Shown here piece by piece: positions 8,650 to 17,463 of a stretch of DNA of 64,000 nucleotides. Location: NCBI GenBank assembly GCA_000018565.1, contig CP000875.1:6029199-6093198 (forward strand), read 5' to 3'. This DNA is from Herpetosiphon aurantiacus DSM 785 (GTDB lineage: Bacteria > Chloroflexota > Chloroflexia > Chloroflexales > Herpetosiphonaceae). Position 1 is the stretch's first letter. Every line of letters starts with the position of its first letter. The position numbers and the translations under genes were made by a program. The notes under the pieces were generated by a model that was given only the letters and a program-made list of their open reading frames with translations, searched no databases and was not told the origin of the DNA.

Positions 8650-9117
8650 ATGAGTGAGCAAACGCCCGAACAGAATTTACTCACCGAGGATGTGCGTGAG
8701 TTGCTGCGGTTAATCACCCAAACTGATATTACTGAGCTAAGCCTTGAGCGTGGCGATGCCAAAATTCATGTTAAGCGCACGCCCTATGCAGTGGCAGCAC
8801 CAGTGGTTGTGACCAGTGGCGTAGCGGCGACACCAGTTGCTGCCAACGTTGCCGAAACACCCGCCGCGCCCATTGGCCAACCAATCACTTCGCCAATGGT
8901 AGGAACCTTCTATGCCTCACCATCGCCCAAAGACCCACCGTATGTCAAAGTTGGCGATGAGGTTCACCCAGGCGATGTCGTTGGCATCGTTGAAGCCATG
9001 AAGATGATGAACGAAATCGAGAGCGAAATTCATGGCCGCGTGGCAGCGATCCACGTTGAAAATAACCAACCTGTTGAATATGGTCAAGTGCTCATTTCAA
9101 TCGTGCCGCTCGATTAA
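8650..9117 (+). CDS. accB: Biotin carboxyl carrier protein of acetyl-CoA carboxylase
   Basis: 155 residues. An N-terminal helical segment ([29 protein letters not shown]) is typical of AccB. It is followed by an Ala/Pro-rich linker (about 48-75) and the biotinyl domain, with the acceptor Lys118 in [10 protein letters not shown]. It carries the carboxybiotin used to form malonyl-CoA for fatty acid synthesis. It sits 100 bases after efp with a GAGGA ribosome site. The biotin carboxylase gene accC, commonly next, is not adjacent: repeats and xseA follow instead. Confidence 0.95.
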   Translation: MSEQTPEQNLLTEDVRELLRLITQTDITELSLERGDAKIHVKRTPYAVAAPVVVTSGVAATPVAANVAETPAAPIGQPITSPMVGTFYASPSPKDPPYVKVGDEVHPGDVVGIVEAMKMMNEIESEIHGRVAAIHVENNQPVEYGQVLISIVPLD

Positions 9118-9125
9118 GTTTAATT

Positions 9126-9266
9126 CCCTCACTCCTAGCCCCCTCCTTTCAAGGGTAGGTTGTTAACAATGATTGGGTGGGAGTACCGCCGATTGGCATG
9201 CCCTCACCCCCAACCCCTCGCCCGCTACGGCGGGCGAGGGGAGTTCCAAACTTACTGGGGTGAGGG
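9126..9266. repeat. Dispersed repeats: CAAGGGTAGGTT element and CCCTCACCCC element
   Basis: A partial CCCTCAC arm (9126-9132) is followed by a CAAGGGTAGGTT...TTAACAATGATTG copy (9150-9175). A complete palindromic element then has arms CCCTCACCCC (9201-9210) and GGGGTGAGGG (9257-9266), with inner hairpin CCTCGCCCG/CGGGCGAGG. The same two repeat types are paired at 6344-6480. Confidence 0.75.
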
Positions 9267-9357
9267 AACACATTCAATCAGCTAAATAATTGTCGATTGT
9301 TTTTTTGGTTAAACCCTCGTACAATTGTGCTACTATCCTCAGCAAGCAGGCCAATCT

Positions 9358-10536
9358 ATGGAACAACTTTCAGTCAGCGAGTTATGTGGCTATATCAATG
9401 CAGTGCTCACTAGCGACCCCGTGGTGAGTGATGTTTGGGTTTATGGCGAGGTTTCTAACTGCAAACGCCATTCATCAGGCCATTGGTATTTGACCCTCAA
9501 AGAGGCCGATGCCCGCATTGATGCGGTGATTTGGCGTTCCACAGCCTTGCGTTTGAGCTACTTACCTCAAGATGGCATGGCGATTTTAGGTCATGGCAAA
9601 GTTGAACTGTATAATGGACGCTTGCAAATTTATCTTGATTTTATTACTCCTGCTGGCGAAGGCCTGTTGCAAGCCCAATATGAACGGCTCAAAGCCCAAT
9701 TAGAAGCCGAAGGTTTGACCGAACGCAAACGGCCATTGCCGCTATTTCCCCAACGCATCGGCATTGTTACTTCGCCAACTGGAGCGGCCTTGCAGGATAT
9801 GTTGAATGTGCTGCGCCGCCGTTTTCCTTTGGCCGAAGTGATTATCGCGCCAGCCCTTGTGCAGGGCGAAGATGCCGCGCCTTCGATTGTTGAGGCCTTG
9901 TATGAGCTTTTCGATTTCGAGCCAGATGTGATTATTGTGGCCCGTGGCGGTGGCTCAATTGAAGATCTTTGGGCGTTCAACGAGGAGATTGTGGCACGGG
10001 CAGTTTTTGCCTCGCCAGTACCAGTCGTCACCGGAGTTGGCCACGAAACCGATACCACAATTGTCGATTTTGTTGCCGATTTGCGTGCGCCAACGCCTTC
10101 GGCTGCTGCCGAGTTGGTCACACCTGATTTGGTCACATTGCGCGATGAATTGATCAGCCACGTTGGACTGTTGCATGGCTTGTTTCAAGGGCGTTTGCAA
10201 TTGCTGCGCAGCGAATTAGGCCAACAGCAACAACAACTTTTACGTCACAACCCGCAAATGCGGCTACATCAAGCGCATGAGCAGGTCAATGCCCAACAAC
10301 AGCAGTTGCAGCGAACGATCCAGCGCATGCTCGAAATGGCTCGCTTAAAAGTTCAAGTGGCCGAACGCAGTTTAGTTGCACTCAATCCTGAACGAACCTT
10401 GGCGCGAGGCTATGCCGTTGTATTACATAACGATCGTTCCCTGACCAACACCAGCCACGTAGCAGTTGGCGATACAATTAATATTCAATTGCATCAAGGC
10501 CAGCTTCAAGCCACAATTACCGAGCTACGAGATTAA
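9358..10536 (+). CDS. xseA: Exodeoxyribonuclease VII large subunit
   Basis: 392 residues from ATG 9358 (MEQLSVSELCGYINAVL). An upstream TTG at 9325 is rejected because the family starts at this OB-fold segment. An N-terminal OB fold (VSDVWVYGEVSNCKRHSSGHWYLTLK) precedes the Exo VII large catalytic domain, with GIVTSPTGAALQDMLNVLRRRFP, IIVARGGGSIEDLWAFN and GVGHETDTTIVDFVADLRAPTPSAAAE, and then a coiled-coil region. It degrades single-stranded DNA to oligonucleotides together with XseB. No small XseB-like frame was found next to it; an ATPase follows 3 bases downstream. Confidence 0.95.
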   Translation: MEQLSVSELCGYINAVLTSDPVVSDVWVYGEVSNCKRHSSGHWYLTLKEADARIDAVIWRSTALRLSYLPQDGMAILGHGKVELYNGRLQIYLDFITPAGEGLLQAQYERLKAQLEAEGLTERKRPLPLFPQRIGIVTSPTGAALQDMLNVLRRRFPLAEVIIAPALVQGEDAAPSIVEALYELFDFEPDVIIVARGGGSIEDLWAFNEEIVARAVFASPVPVVTGVGHETDTTIVDFVADLRAPTPSAAAELVTPDLVTLRDELISHVGLLHGLFQGRLQLLRSELGQQQQQLLRHNPQMRLHQAHEQVNAQQQQLQRTIQRMLEMARLKVQVAERSLVALNPERTLARGYAVVLHNDRSLTNTSHVAVGDTINIQLHQGQLQATITELRD

Positions 10537-10539
10537 GCG

Positions 10540-11349
10540 ATGCTACTCGCTAGTCTAACCATTAAACCACCAGCTGCTCATGATGCTGAGCAATTTCCTC
10601 TGAATGTGCCAGCCATCCAAGCCTTGGTTGGCCAAACTTTCGATTTTGAAGCCCCCGTGACAATTATTGTGGGCGACAATGGCTCGGGCAAATCGACTTT
10701 TTTGGAAGGTTTGGCGGTTGCTACGCGTTCGATCTCCGTCGGAACTTACGATTTAGAGCGTGATCAAAGCCTGACTTCGGCTCAACGTTTGGCCAAATAC
10801 CTTAAACTTAGCTGGCATAAACGCACGGGGCGTGGCTTTTTCTTGCGGGCTGAAGATTTTTTCGGCTATGCTCAACGCTTAAATCAATTGCGGCTTGAAG
10901 CTGAAGCTGGTTTGTGCGAGATCGAGGCGGATACCACGCTTTCGCCCTTGGCGCGTGCCCAAGCCCGCCAAACCCATTCGCGCACGCTCGGCGAGTTGCG
11001 CCATCATTATGGCAATGGCCTCGATCATATGTCGCATGGCGAAAGTTTTTTGCGTTTGTTTCAATCGCGTTTTGTCCCAAATGGCTTATATTTACTCGAC
11101 GAACCAGAAGCCCCGCTAGCCCCAATTCGCCAATTGAGTTTGTTAGCATTAATTCGCGATGCCGTTGAGCAGCAACAAAGCCAATTTGTGATTGTGACCC
11201 ACTCGCCAATTATTATGGCCTACCCCAAAGCCCGCTTGCTCCAGATTAGCCCGACAGGGTTGCAACCGATTGAATATAACGCAATTGAACATGTCAGTTT
11301 ATTGCGCGATTTTCTCAATCATCCTGAGCGTTTCTTGCGTCATTTGTAA
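10540..11349 (+). CDS. ABC-type AAA ATPase (predicted ATP-binding protein)
   Basis: 269 residues. Walker A is GDNGSGKS (about 45-52). A signature-like HMSHGESFLRLF, Walker B YLLDEPEAPLAP and an H-loop FVIVTHSPIIM follow. No membrane segments are present, so this is a soluble ATPase of the SMC/RecF-like or AbiEii-like 'predicted ATPase' type rather than a transporter subunit. It begins 3 bases after the xseA stop, implying translational coupling. A role in DNA metabolism with exonuclease VII is a guess from position. Confidence 0.8.
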   Translation: MLLASLTIKPPAAHDAEQFPLNVPAIQALVGQTFDFEAPVTIIVGDNGSGKSTFLEGLAVATRSISVGTYDLERDQSLTSAQRLAKYLKLSWHKRTGRGFFLRAEDFFGYAQRLNQLRLEAEAGLCEIEADTTLSPLARAQARQTHSRTLGELRHHYGNGLDHMSHGESFLRLFQSRFVPNGLYLLDEPEAPLAPIRQLSLLALIRDAVEQQQSQFVIVTHSPIIMAYPKARLLQISPTGLQPIEYNAIEHVSLLRDFLNHPERFLRHL

Positions 11350-11388
11350 ATTTGGGGTTCGGGGATTGGTTGTTGGGGACACCTGTTT

Positions 11389-11506
11389 TGATCCACGAAG
11401 AACACGAAGCGCACTAAGTTTGAGACGCTAGGCTGAAGGCTATCGGAACAATCGTTGGTATTTCCAGCCAATCTCTGATAGCCCATAGCCTTTAGCCAAT
11501 AGCCCT
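11389..11506. repeat. Dispersed repeats: CACGAAGAACACGAAG word and TATCGGA palindrome
   Basis: The 252-base gap holds a CCACGAAGAACACGAAGCGC word (11393-11412), similar to 42701-42730 and 59591-59605. It also holds a palindromic element with GGCTATCGGA (11438-11447) and TCTGATAGCC (11474-11483), trailed by CCATAGCC...TTAGCCAATAGCC. The same element occurs at 59632-59692 and, decayed, at 2998-3064. Confidence 0.7.
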
Positions 11507-11601
11507 TTCGTAGTTAAACGTTACGCCTCGCTCCTAATCTATGTTCTATGTTCTATAGCTCACTCCTTGCATAAGCCCCAATCTTCTCGGATAATGCTGG
11601 T

Positions 11602-12348
11602 ATGCAAACAGTTATTCTTGATCAGCAACAATTGAATCAGCATTATGGCTTGCTGACAGTGGCCTCGCCGCAACTAGCTAGTGCGCAGCCTGGTCAATGG
11701 GCAATGCTGCATCACGGTTTAAGTAGCGACCCATTCTTGCGCAGTCGGGCTTGGATTATTGCGACCAATCGTAGTAGCACTGCCACCTTGGCCTTGGATC
11801 TCCAAGACCCGTTGTTGGCGAGCATTGGGCGTTTGCCCAAAGGTTTTGAGCTTGATTGCATTGGGCCACTTGGCCGACCGCTCAGCAGCGACGGTCAAAA
11901 AGCAACCTTGTTGATTGCTGAGGGTAATGCAATCTACAGTTTGTTATTGTATGCCCAACGCGTAACCGAAACTGGCTCACCAGTGTTGCTGTTGGCGAGT
12001 GCCAATGATGCAATGCGCGTACCGCCGTTTGTGCTCCCAGCTGAGATCGAATATTTGGCGACCGCCGACGATGTGCTTGATTTACTCGAAAGTAGCGCCA
12101 AGCTTGATGCCCCATTGGTTTGGGCCAATCGTTTGCTGGCCGCTGGCAGTTTAGATTTAGCCAGTCGTTTGAGCCAACGGATTCGGCGTGAACGCTATGC
12201 TTGGCAACAAGGTTTTGCGGCGTTTATCGTCGATCAAGCCTACCCATGTGGCATTGGCATGTGTGGCGGGTGCTGGCAATCTACTCGGCAACAGCCAAAA
12301 TTACTGTGTCATCATGGGCCAGCGCTAGATCTGCGTGAATTGGCCTAA
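11602..12348 (+). CDS. PyrK-like dihydroorotate dehydrogenase electron-transfer subunit
   Basis: 248 residues. The C terminus carries a [2Fe-2S] motif, PCGIGMCGGC...LLCHHGP, with Cys216, 221, 224 and 236, exactly where PyrK places its cluster. The N-terminal half fits a ferredoxin-reductase fold (PGQWAMLHHG, SDPFLRSRAWIIA for flavin binding; IGPLGRP; TLLIAEGNAIYSLLLYA for the nucleotide domain), though these motifs are divergent. PyrK passes electrons from PyrD flavin to NAD. No pyrD lies alongside, so the partner is elsewhere, or the protein serves another flavoenzyme. Confidence 0.72.
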   Translation: MQTVILDQQQLNQHYGLLTVASPQLASAQPGQWAMLHHGLSSDPFLRSRAWIIATNRSSTATLALDLQDPLLASIGRLPKGFELDCIGPLGRPLSSDGQKATLLIAEGNAIYSLLLYAQRVTETGSPVLLLASANDAMRVPPFVLPAEIEYLATADDVLDLLESSAKLDAPLVWANRLLAAGSLDLASRLSQRIRRERYAWQQGFAAFIVDQAYPCGIGMCGGCWQSTRQQPKLLCHHGPALDLRELA

Positions 12349-12426
12349 CTTAAGCTAAGCAATTTCGTATAGAATATCCACAATCTGATCCAAATAAGCA
12401 ATGGCGCTTATCGCTAGGAGATGTAC

Positions 12427-13980
12427 ATGTTACCCGAGTACCGCAACGAACCGTTTGTCGATTTCAGTGTGAAAGCCAATGCCGATGCGATGCGCACGGC
12501 ACTGAGCAAAGTTGGCGATGAATTAGGGCGTACTTATCCGCTTCTGATTGGTGGCGAACATATCGAATTGGCTGATACATTTGATTCACTGAATCCGGCC
12601 AAGCCAAGCCAAGTTGTCGGCAGTTTTGCCAAGGCAACGGTTGAGCATGCCAATCAAGCGGTGGAAGTTGCCGCCACAACCTTCGAATCATGGCGCAACG
12701 TCGCGGCAGAAGAACGCGCCCGCTATTTGTTCCGCGCTGCGGCAGTGATGCGCCGCCGCAAGTTTGAATTTATGGCGTGGTTGGTTTATGAAGTAAGCAA
12801 AAGTTGGGCTGAGGCCGATGCTGATGTGGCCGAAGCCATCGACTTTATGGAATATTATGGTCGTCAGGCGATTAAGTTTGGTGGCCCGCAACCAGTCGTC
12901 GCCTACAACGGCGAGGAAAATGAATTACGCTATGTGCCGCTCGGCGTGACCGTGGTGATTCCGCCATGGAACTTTGCCTTGGCAATTATGGTCGGTATGA
13001 CCACCGCTGCGATTGCTGCTGGCAATACGGTGGTGTTGAAACCAGCCTCAGCTTCGCCGGCGATTGCTGCCCAATTTGTGCGCTTGTTGGTTGAAGAAGC
13101 TGGCTTGCCCGATGGGGTAGTTAATTTCGTGCCTGGTTCAGGCGGCGCAATGGGCGATGCCTTGGTTGATCACGCCAAAACTCGCTTGATCGCCTTTACT
13201 GGCTCGAAGGAAATTGGCTTGCGGATTTTTGAACGCTCAGCCAAATTGCAACCTGGCCAAATCTGGCTTAAACGCACAATCTTAGAAATGGGCGGCAAAG
13301 ATGGGATTGTGGTTGATGAAACCGCCGATCTCGATGCTGCTGCCGATGCAATTGTAGCCTCAGCTTTTGGCTTCCAAGGCCAAAAATGCTCAGCCTGCTC
13401 GCGGGCAATTATCGTCGATAGCGTGTATAGCACAGTCTTGAAGAAGGTCGTTGATCGCACCAAAAAGCTGACCATGGGCGATCCAACCGATCCCAAACAT
13501 CATATGGGCGCGGTGGTTGACCAAAAAGCCTTCGACAAGATTCGCGAATACATTGAAATTGGCAAGAGCGAAGGTCGCTTGATGCTTGGCGGCGAAACTG
13601 GCGATGGCTCGGAAGGTTATTTTATTCCCCCAACAATCATCGCCGATATTGCCCCCGAGGCTCGGCTCTCGTTGGAAGAAATTTTCGGGCCAGTCTTGGC
13701 ATTTATCAAGGCCAACGATTGGAAGCATGCCTTGGAAATTGCCAATAACACCGAATATGGCTTAACTGGCGCGGTGTTTAGTCGCTCACGCGAACGACTT
13801 GAAGAAGCTCGGCGCGATTTCCATGTCGGCAACTTGTATTTCAACCGCAAATGCACAGGCGCGTTGGTTGGGGTGCAGCCGTTTGGTGGCTTCAACATGA
13901 GCGGCACCGACTCGAAAGCTGGCGGCCCCGATTACCTCTTGTTGTTCACTCAAGCCAAAACCATTACTGATCGCTTCTAA
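12427..13980 (+). CDS. 1-pyrroline-5-carboxylate dehydrogenase (RocA type)
   Basis: About 517 residues. It oxidises glutamate semialdehyde/P5C to glutamate in proline and arginine breakdown. The aldehyde dehydrogenase motifs are present: [14 protein letters not shown] (cofactor site), [18 protein letters not shown] (general base Glu region), and [13 protein letters not shown] (catalytic Cys). The C-terminal [21 protein letters not shown] is typical of P5C dehydrogenases. GGAG ends at 12420, so ATG 12427 with a 6-base gap is a better start than ATG 12421, which touches the ribosome site. No proline dehydrogenase gene is adjacent. Confidence 0.92.
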   Translation: MLPEYRNEPFVDFSVKANADAMRTALSKVGDELGRTYPLLIGGEHIELADTFDSLNPAKPSQVVGSFAKATVEHANQAVEVAATTFESWRNVAAEERARYLFRAAAVMRRRKFEFMAWLVYEVSKSWAEADADVAEAIDFMEYYGRQAIKFGGPQPVVAYNGEENELRYVPLGVTVVIPPWNFALAIMVGMTTAAIAAGNTVVLKPASASPAIAAQFVRLLVEEAGLPDGVVNFVPGSGGAMGDALVDHAKTRLIAFTGSKEIGLRIFERSAKLQPGQIWLKRTILEMGGKDGIVVDETADLDAAADAIVASAFGFQGQKCSACSRAIIVDSVYSTVLKKVVDRTKKLTMGDPTDPKHHMGAVVDQKAFDKIREYIEIGKSEGRLMLGGETGDGSEGYFIPPTIIADIAPEARLSLEEIFGPVLAFIKANDWKHALEIANNTEYGLTGAVFSRSRERLEEARRDFHVGNLYFNRKCTGALVGVQPFGGFNMSGTDSKAGGPDYLLLFTQAKTITDRF

Positions 13981-13987
13981 AAAAAGG

Positions 13988-14024
13988 CATGGCAGCATGG
14001 ATCAACTCCATGCTGCCATGTTTT
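13988..14024 (+). terminator. Rho-independent terminator after the P5C dehydrogenase gene
   Basis: Perfect 13-base stem CATGGCAGCATGG (13988-14000) and CCATGCTGCCATG (14008-14020), 7-base loop, followed by TTTT. Confidence 0.85.
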
Positions 14025-14030
14025 GGCAAT

Positions 14031-14057
14031 AAAAAAGCCCGATTATTACTCGGGTTT
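14031..14057 (-). terminator. Rho-independent terminator for the response regulator gene
   Basis: Read on the minus strand, the stem AAACCCGA/TCGGGCTT (14050-14057 and 14035-14042, one G-T pair, 7-base loop) is followed by six T. It lies 31 bases downstream of the response regulator stop. Confidence 0.75.
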
Positions 14058-14087
14058 CATGCCGACACCCCACTTGTCGTCACGCAT

Positions 14088-14459
14088 TTAGGCCACTTGT
14101 AGCACCAATTGCGCAATCACCCCGCGAAGTTTAGCAAAATCCAATGGTTTTAAGAGATATTCGCTACAACCAGCTGCCATAGCTTGGGTACGATAATCGT
14201 TGCCACCAAAGGCCGTCATGGCAATAATTGGCACATGCTTGGTGCTGGTATTGATGCGTAACTGTTTGGCAACCGTTAAACCATCAATGCCCGGCAAGGC
14301 TAGATCCAACAACACCAAGGCTGGGCGAACTACAGGTATCTGCTTCAGGGCTTCACTACCATTGTGCGCCCCAACCACCGTATACCCATCAACCTCAAGT
14401 AAACGTGCGAGAATAATGTGAGTGTCTGGTTGATCATCAACTATAAATAAACAAGCCAT
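14088..14459 (-). CDS. Single-domain response regulator (CheY-like)
   Basis: 123 residues from ATG 14459 (MACLFIVDDQPD), which has a GGAGCAGG ribosome site; an upstream start at 14579 only adds a non-homologous stretch. A complete receiver domain shows acidic pair Asp8-Asp9, phospho-acceptor Asp52 (LLDLALPG), Thr82 (AMTAF) and Lys104 (LLKPLD). There is no output domain, so it acts through a partner, probably a histidine kinase encoded elsewhere. It has its own terminator and no co-directional neighbour, so is likely monocistronic. Confidence 0.93.
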   Translation of the reverse strand: MACLFIVDDQPDTHIILARLLEVDGYTVVGAHNGSEALKQIPVVRPALVLLDLALPGIDGLTVAKQLRINTSTKHVPIIAMTAFGGNDYRTQAMAAGCSEYLLKPLDFAKLRGVIAQLVLQVA

Positions 14460-14609
14460 ACCTGCTCCAGTGTCCGTAGAGGTATGAAATCTCGATCGAT
14501 GCTTCGACAAAACACTCATTGGACAATAGGAATTGAGTCCCTGATTGGGTAGTTCTTTAATTAGCATGCAGGGTAACATAGATAGATATGGCTGGCAAGC
14601 CTAAAATAT

Positions 14610-14643
14610 ATAAAAAAACTTAATTTTTTCTGAAAAATAAGTT
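14610..14643 (-). terminator. AT-only hairpin with T tract downstream of the Nudix gene
   Basis: A near-palindrome spans 14617-14643 (AACTTA...TAAGTT with A/T inner arms). On the minus strand it is followed by seven T. It is 110 bases past the Nudix stop. The all-AT stem is weak, so its role as a terminator is uncertain. Confidence 0.4.
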
Positions 14644-14753
14644 ATCATTGATTACTCAGCACCTAGACTGCTAGCTAGCTTGAGCGAGCGAATACGTAGG
14701 CCAATCTAAAGGGCTAAAATGCCTCCTAGGCCACTGATTGTGGCTACCATGTT

Positions 14754-15197
14754 CTAGACATAGCCAAGGCTTTGACGAAGTTGCTGGAGGAGCTTAAAAG
14801 TATATAAATTGTTAACAATTAATGCTGGCCAAGTCTCAGGGGCGGTTAAGTCAACCCAGCCAACTTCCACAATTCCGGCACTAGGATCATTTGGGTTGAT
14901 TGTTTCATAGCCAGGCTGGGGTGTACCTTCGATTATTCGGCAGCGATAGGTTTTAAACGCCTGATAGGTTTGGTCGGGCTGATCCTGCTGGTGCAGAATC
15001 AGCCCTTCAACCACAATACGCACGCCAAGTTCTTCCCATGCTTCACGAATGAGGCAATCGTTTTCACTTTCATCTGGTTCGCGTCCGCCACCGGGCAAAA
15101 GCCAAAACGTTGTAGTTGCAGAGGCAAAGCGAATGAGGAGTAAGCAATCATGATCCATAATTGCCACTTGATAACGGGTATGTCGTAGTGTAGCCAT
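14754..15197 (-). CDS. Nudix hydrolase
   Basis: 147 residues. The Nudix box GX5EX7REUXEEXGU is complete: GGREPDE, SENDCLI, then REAWEELGV. It hydrolyses nucleoside diphosphates linked to another moiety; the substrate cannot be told from sequence. Its ATG at 15197 directly follows the stop of the upstream lipoprotein gene (15198), so the two are co-transcribed and probably translationally coupled. Confidence 0.93.
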   Translation of the reverse strand: MATLRHTRYQVAIMDHDCLLLIRFASATTTFWLLPGGGREPDESENDCLIREAWEELGVRIVVEGLILHQQDQPDQTYQAFKTYRCRIIEGTPQPGYETINPNDPSAGIVEVGWVDLTAPETWPALIVNNLYTFKLLQQLRQSLGYV

Positions 15198-16142
15198 TTA
15201 AATATCACAGCCTTGAGTCAGTGTTTGAATCAGCACTGTGGCTGGGCCGCTTGCTTGCAAATAACCACTGTTCAAGCGCCAGGTGTCGGCTTGTTGGCTT
15301 GCGCCATAACAACCAACCCACATAACTTTGGTATCAGCCAGAATGATCGTCTGCAAAAAGGCCGCAGCCTCGGTTTCAACTGGCGTTACATTGACATAGA
15401 CACTCAGTTGGTTGCTTTGGCGTAGGTTGTCGGGCACGCTTGGCAAGGTTCCTTCAACCCAGGTTTCAGCCGTTTTAGCCTGATCAGCTTGGGCCAAACC
15501 AGCGTAATAGCTAAACAAGACCTCAGGAACAGTGGTTTGCTTGGTGAGGGCTAGTTGCTCAAGCGGCGTGCCACATTCGCGTGCCTGCTGATCAAGCACC
15601 CCCAACACATCATTAGTGGTGGTTGGCAGCGAGTTGTTTGAGCTTAACTGCCATGGGCTATTAACATCAGCGCGGGTCGCAAGATAGCAAGCAGTATCAG
15701 CCCGCGCACCACCATCGCTCATCCCCAACAACACAATCCCTGCCATGCGGGCTTCGGTTTGGCTTTCGTTGAACGTTGGCGCAGTCACCAAGCCAACGAC
15801 CAAATCGATGCCAAAGAAACTCGCGCTAAACCCACCTTGATCGATGCCACCTGGCGGCGTTGCCCAGTAGCGATAAGCTCGTTCGTACTCGCCACGATTG
15901 AGCGCATTGACCAGCGAACGAAATAGCTTAACCGGCGTTGTTTGATCATCAAAGGCATTGGGTTGAGGCAGCGTATCCACCGGAGTTGCCACGCTCGTCG
16001 TTGGGCTGGCTACCGCGATTGCTTGGGTTGGGCTAGCCTCAGGTTGTAGCGTAGCACCAACCGTTGGTGCGGGCACTTGATTAGCACAGCCAGCCAAAAC
16101 CAACAGCGCCAGCAACCAACCCCGCCGTAAAAAGACCTTCAT
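15198..16142 (-). CDS. Predicted lipoprotein of unknown function
   Basis: 314 residues with a lipoprotein signal MKVFLRRGWLLALLVLAGC (lipobox LAGC). A Thr/Pro/Ala-rich linker follows to about residue 65, typical of surface-anchored proteins in this group. The body (TTPVKLFRSLVNALNRGEYERAYRYW) recalls extracytoplasmic NTF2/SnoaL-like folds that begin with a helix around 'Y..NAL..G.YE.AY.YW'; that is a tentative reading. Cys residues occur later (ADTACYLAT, ARECGTP, GCYGAS, QGCDI). It is followed directly by the Nudix gene. Confidence 0.75.
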   Translation of the reverse strand: MKVFLRRGWLLALLVLAGCANQVPAPTVGATLQPEASPTQAIAVASPTTSVATPVDTLPQPNAFDDQTTPVKLFRSLVNALNRGEYERAYRYWATPPGGIDQGGFSASFFGIDLVVGLVTAPTFNESQTEARMAGIVLLGMSDGGARADTACYLATRADVNSPWQLSSNNSLPTTTNDVLGVLDQQARECGTPLEQLALTKQTTVPEVLFSYYAGLAQADQAKTAETWVEGTLPSVPDNLRQSNQLSVYVNVTPVETEAAAFLQTIILADTKVMWVGCYGASQQADTWRLNSGYLQASGPATVLIQTLTQGCDI

Positions 16143-16302
16143 CGATCAAACTCCTTTATAGTAACGCCGCAGAACACCCCGCCCCAAGACCCACATGGTG
16201 GGTTCCCCGCGCGGGATGCATGCGTGCCAGTTCTGACGAAGAGAAATTAAAGAGCGCAAGAGTAGTCTACCCCGTGAAGAGCAATCATGCGTGATTCGGG
16301 TA

Positions 16303-16371
16303 TTTTGACTGCGTGAAACATAGTATAGCTCATGCAGTCAAAAAAACGACTAGTATCGAGTATAATAGTCG
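16303..16371. repeat. Two inverted repeats between the lipoprotein and XRE genes
   Basis: A perfect 10-base pair, TTTTGACTGC (16303-16312) and GCAGTCAAAA (16334-16343), with a 21-base loop. It is followed by CGACTA (16347-16352) and TAGTCG (16366-16371), which enclose a TATAAT. They could be operators or the left boundary region of the inserted segment. I see no gene in 16143-16434. Confidence 0.5.
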
Positions 16372-16403
16372 TCGCTATGCTTTCCTTGGTTCGGTGTAGC
16401 CGC

Positions 16404-16433
16404 GCCCTCGGCTGTTGGTAGCAGCGCGAGGGC
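16404..16433 (-). terminator. Hairpin downstream of the XRE gene
   Basis: Stem GCCCTCG (16404-16410) with CGAGGGC (16427-16433), plus inner GCTG/CAGC pairing. It starts within two bases of the XRE stop. No T tract follows, so it may be a processing or partial terminator signal. Confidence 0.45.
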
Positions 16434-16434
16434 T

Positions 16435-16656
16435 TCAATTACTATCCTCGGCTTTGCGCTCTCCGTGTTCCAGTAGTTCACCAGGTGTAACACCTAGCAA
16501 TGTTGCTAGCTTGTCTAGCGCCTCTAGATTTACCTCAGTTGTTTCGTTATACCAGTAGCGCCGGATCATTCCAATGGTCAGGCCGCTTTGGCGCTGCAAC
16601 TGTGACATGTTAAACCCTTTTTGTTCGGACACCTCGTTTAATCGCAATCGTACCAT
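16435..16656 (-). CDS. Small XRE-family (Cro/CI-type) helix-turn-helix repressor
   Basis: 73 residues, essentially one HTH domain: LRLNEVSEQKGFNMSQLQRQSGLTIGMIRRYWYNE, then VNLEALDKLATLLGVTPGELL. A GGAGG ribosome site lies 6 bases before the ATG. It reads away from the 213-aa gene, and its -10 (ATTATA on the plus strand, 16688-16693) and -35 (16712-16717) share a palindromic operator with the opposing promoter. This arrangement is typical of autoregulated phage or mobile-element switches. A paralogue lies at 45601-45813. Confidence 0.9.
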   Translation of the reverse strand: MVRLRLNEVSEQKGFNMSQLQRQSGLTIGMIRRYWYNETTEVNLEALDKLATLLGVTPGELLEHGERKAEDSN

Positions 16657-16687
16657 AATTCACCTCCAACCATCTTGTTGCAGGTGA

Positions 16688-16753
16688 ATTATAGCATCTA
16701 AAGTATATTATCGTCAATATCCTATTGACAGTAAATATTATCAATGATATACT
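16688..16753. promoter_or_regulatory. Divergent promoters with a shared palindromic operator
   Basis: Rightward promoter: TTGACA (16725-16730), 17-base spacer, TATACT (16748-16753). Leftward promoter: TTGACG read from 16717 to 16712, 18-base spacer, TATAAT read from 16693 to 16688. A perfect 17-base palindrome, GTCAATA-TCC-TATTGAC (16713-16729), covers both -35 boxes. The XRE protein bound there would block both promoters at once. Confidence 0.8.
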
Positions 16754-16819
16754 GTCTGTAATAAGTAAACAGTGCTAGGCGCTACCAACACCTTGCACTA
16801 ATCGAAAGGAACCAAGGCC

Positions 16820-17461
16820 ATGAATATGCACACTAAAGCAATCCGCTGCGACCGTCTCACCAAAGACTTCGCCTTATACCTGAACGGCGAATTGATCGGT
16901 TATAGCAGTTCCTACAGCGAAGGTGAAAGCCGCCTAAATGAGTTGGTCTACGATCTGTTACGCCGCGCCTCCCATGCCGACATCAGCGATCTGACCCCTG
17001 AGGATGCCGAGGTTGCCTTAGAAGTTGTCACGGCTTTGGCTACTGAAGAAACAGTCACCGAAGTTGTTCCTACTGACGCTACTACCCAAGTCGAAGTTAA
17101 GTCGATGGCTGACGATGAAAGCGGTAAAGAAACGCACGGTGTACCAGTCTTTTCGTCCACCATCGGCGGTATTGAATGTACTCTTGGAACCGATGGCGCT
17201 CTAACAGTCTCCGCAGCCCGTCGCGATGAACCTGCCTACGGACGTTCCCCCGATGATACCGATGCACTCTATCTGTTTCTTACGAAACTCCCCCAAGTTG
17301 GGCCATTGCTTGAAGGCACCCACATGGAGCGTCAGCACTTCCTCTATGGCGATATGGAGATCAAGACCAATGACGAGGGGTTTGACGCTGCACCGTCGAT
17401 TGTTGCCCATCTGGCAAAGGCTCGTCGCGAGAAAGAAACTGTTGCGGCGAACGCAGCTTAA
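16820..17461 (+). CDS. Unknown 213-residue protein in the XRE/TnpB segment
   Basis: I do not recognise this protein. It starts MNMHTKAIRCDRLTKDFALYLNGELIGYSSSYSEGESRLNELVYDLLRR. A low-complexity acidic/Thr/Val stretch (about 55-105) follows, then a second domain (GIECTLGTDGALTVSA...DALYLFLTKLPQVGPLLEG), and a basic tail KARREKETVAANAA. No signal peptide or membrane segment is seen. It is transcribed from the consensus promoter divergent from the XRE gene, and a broken tnpA begins 3 bases after its stop. It may be a passenger or a host gene disrupted at its 3' end by the transposon. Function unknown. Confidence 0.75.
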   Translation: MNMHTKAIRCDRLTKDFALYLNGELIGYSSSYSEGESRLNELVYDLLRRASHADISDLTPEDAEVALEVVTALATEETVTEVVPTDATTQVEVKSMADDESGKETHGVPVFSSTIGGIECTLGTDGALTVSAARRDEPAYGRSPDDTDALYLFLTKLPQVGPLLEGTHMERQHFLYGDMEIKTNDEGFDAAPSIVAHLAKARREKETVAANAA

Positions 17462-17463
17462 CG

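Noticed and set aside
16247-16438. 63-codon minus-strand frame beyond the XRE gene
   Set aside because: It spans two inverted repeats and a hairpin, has no recognisable motif, and overlaps the XRE stop.
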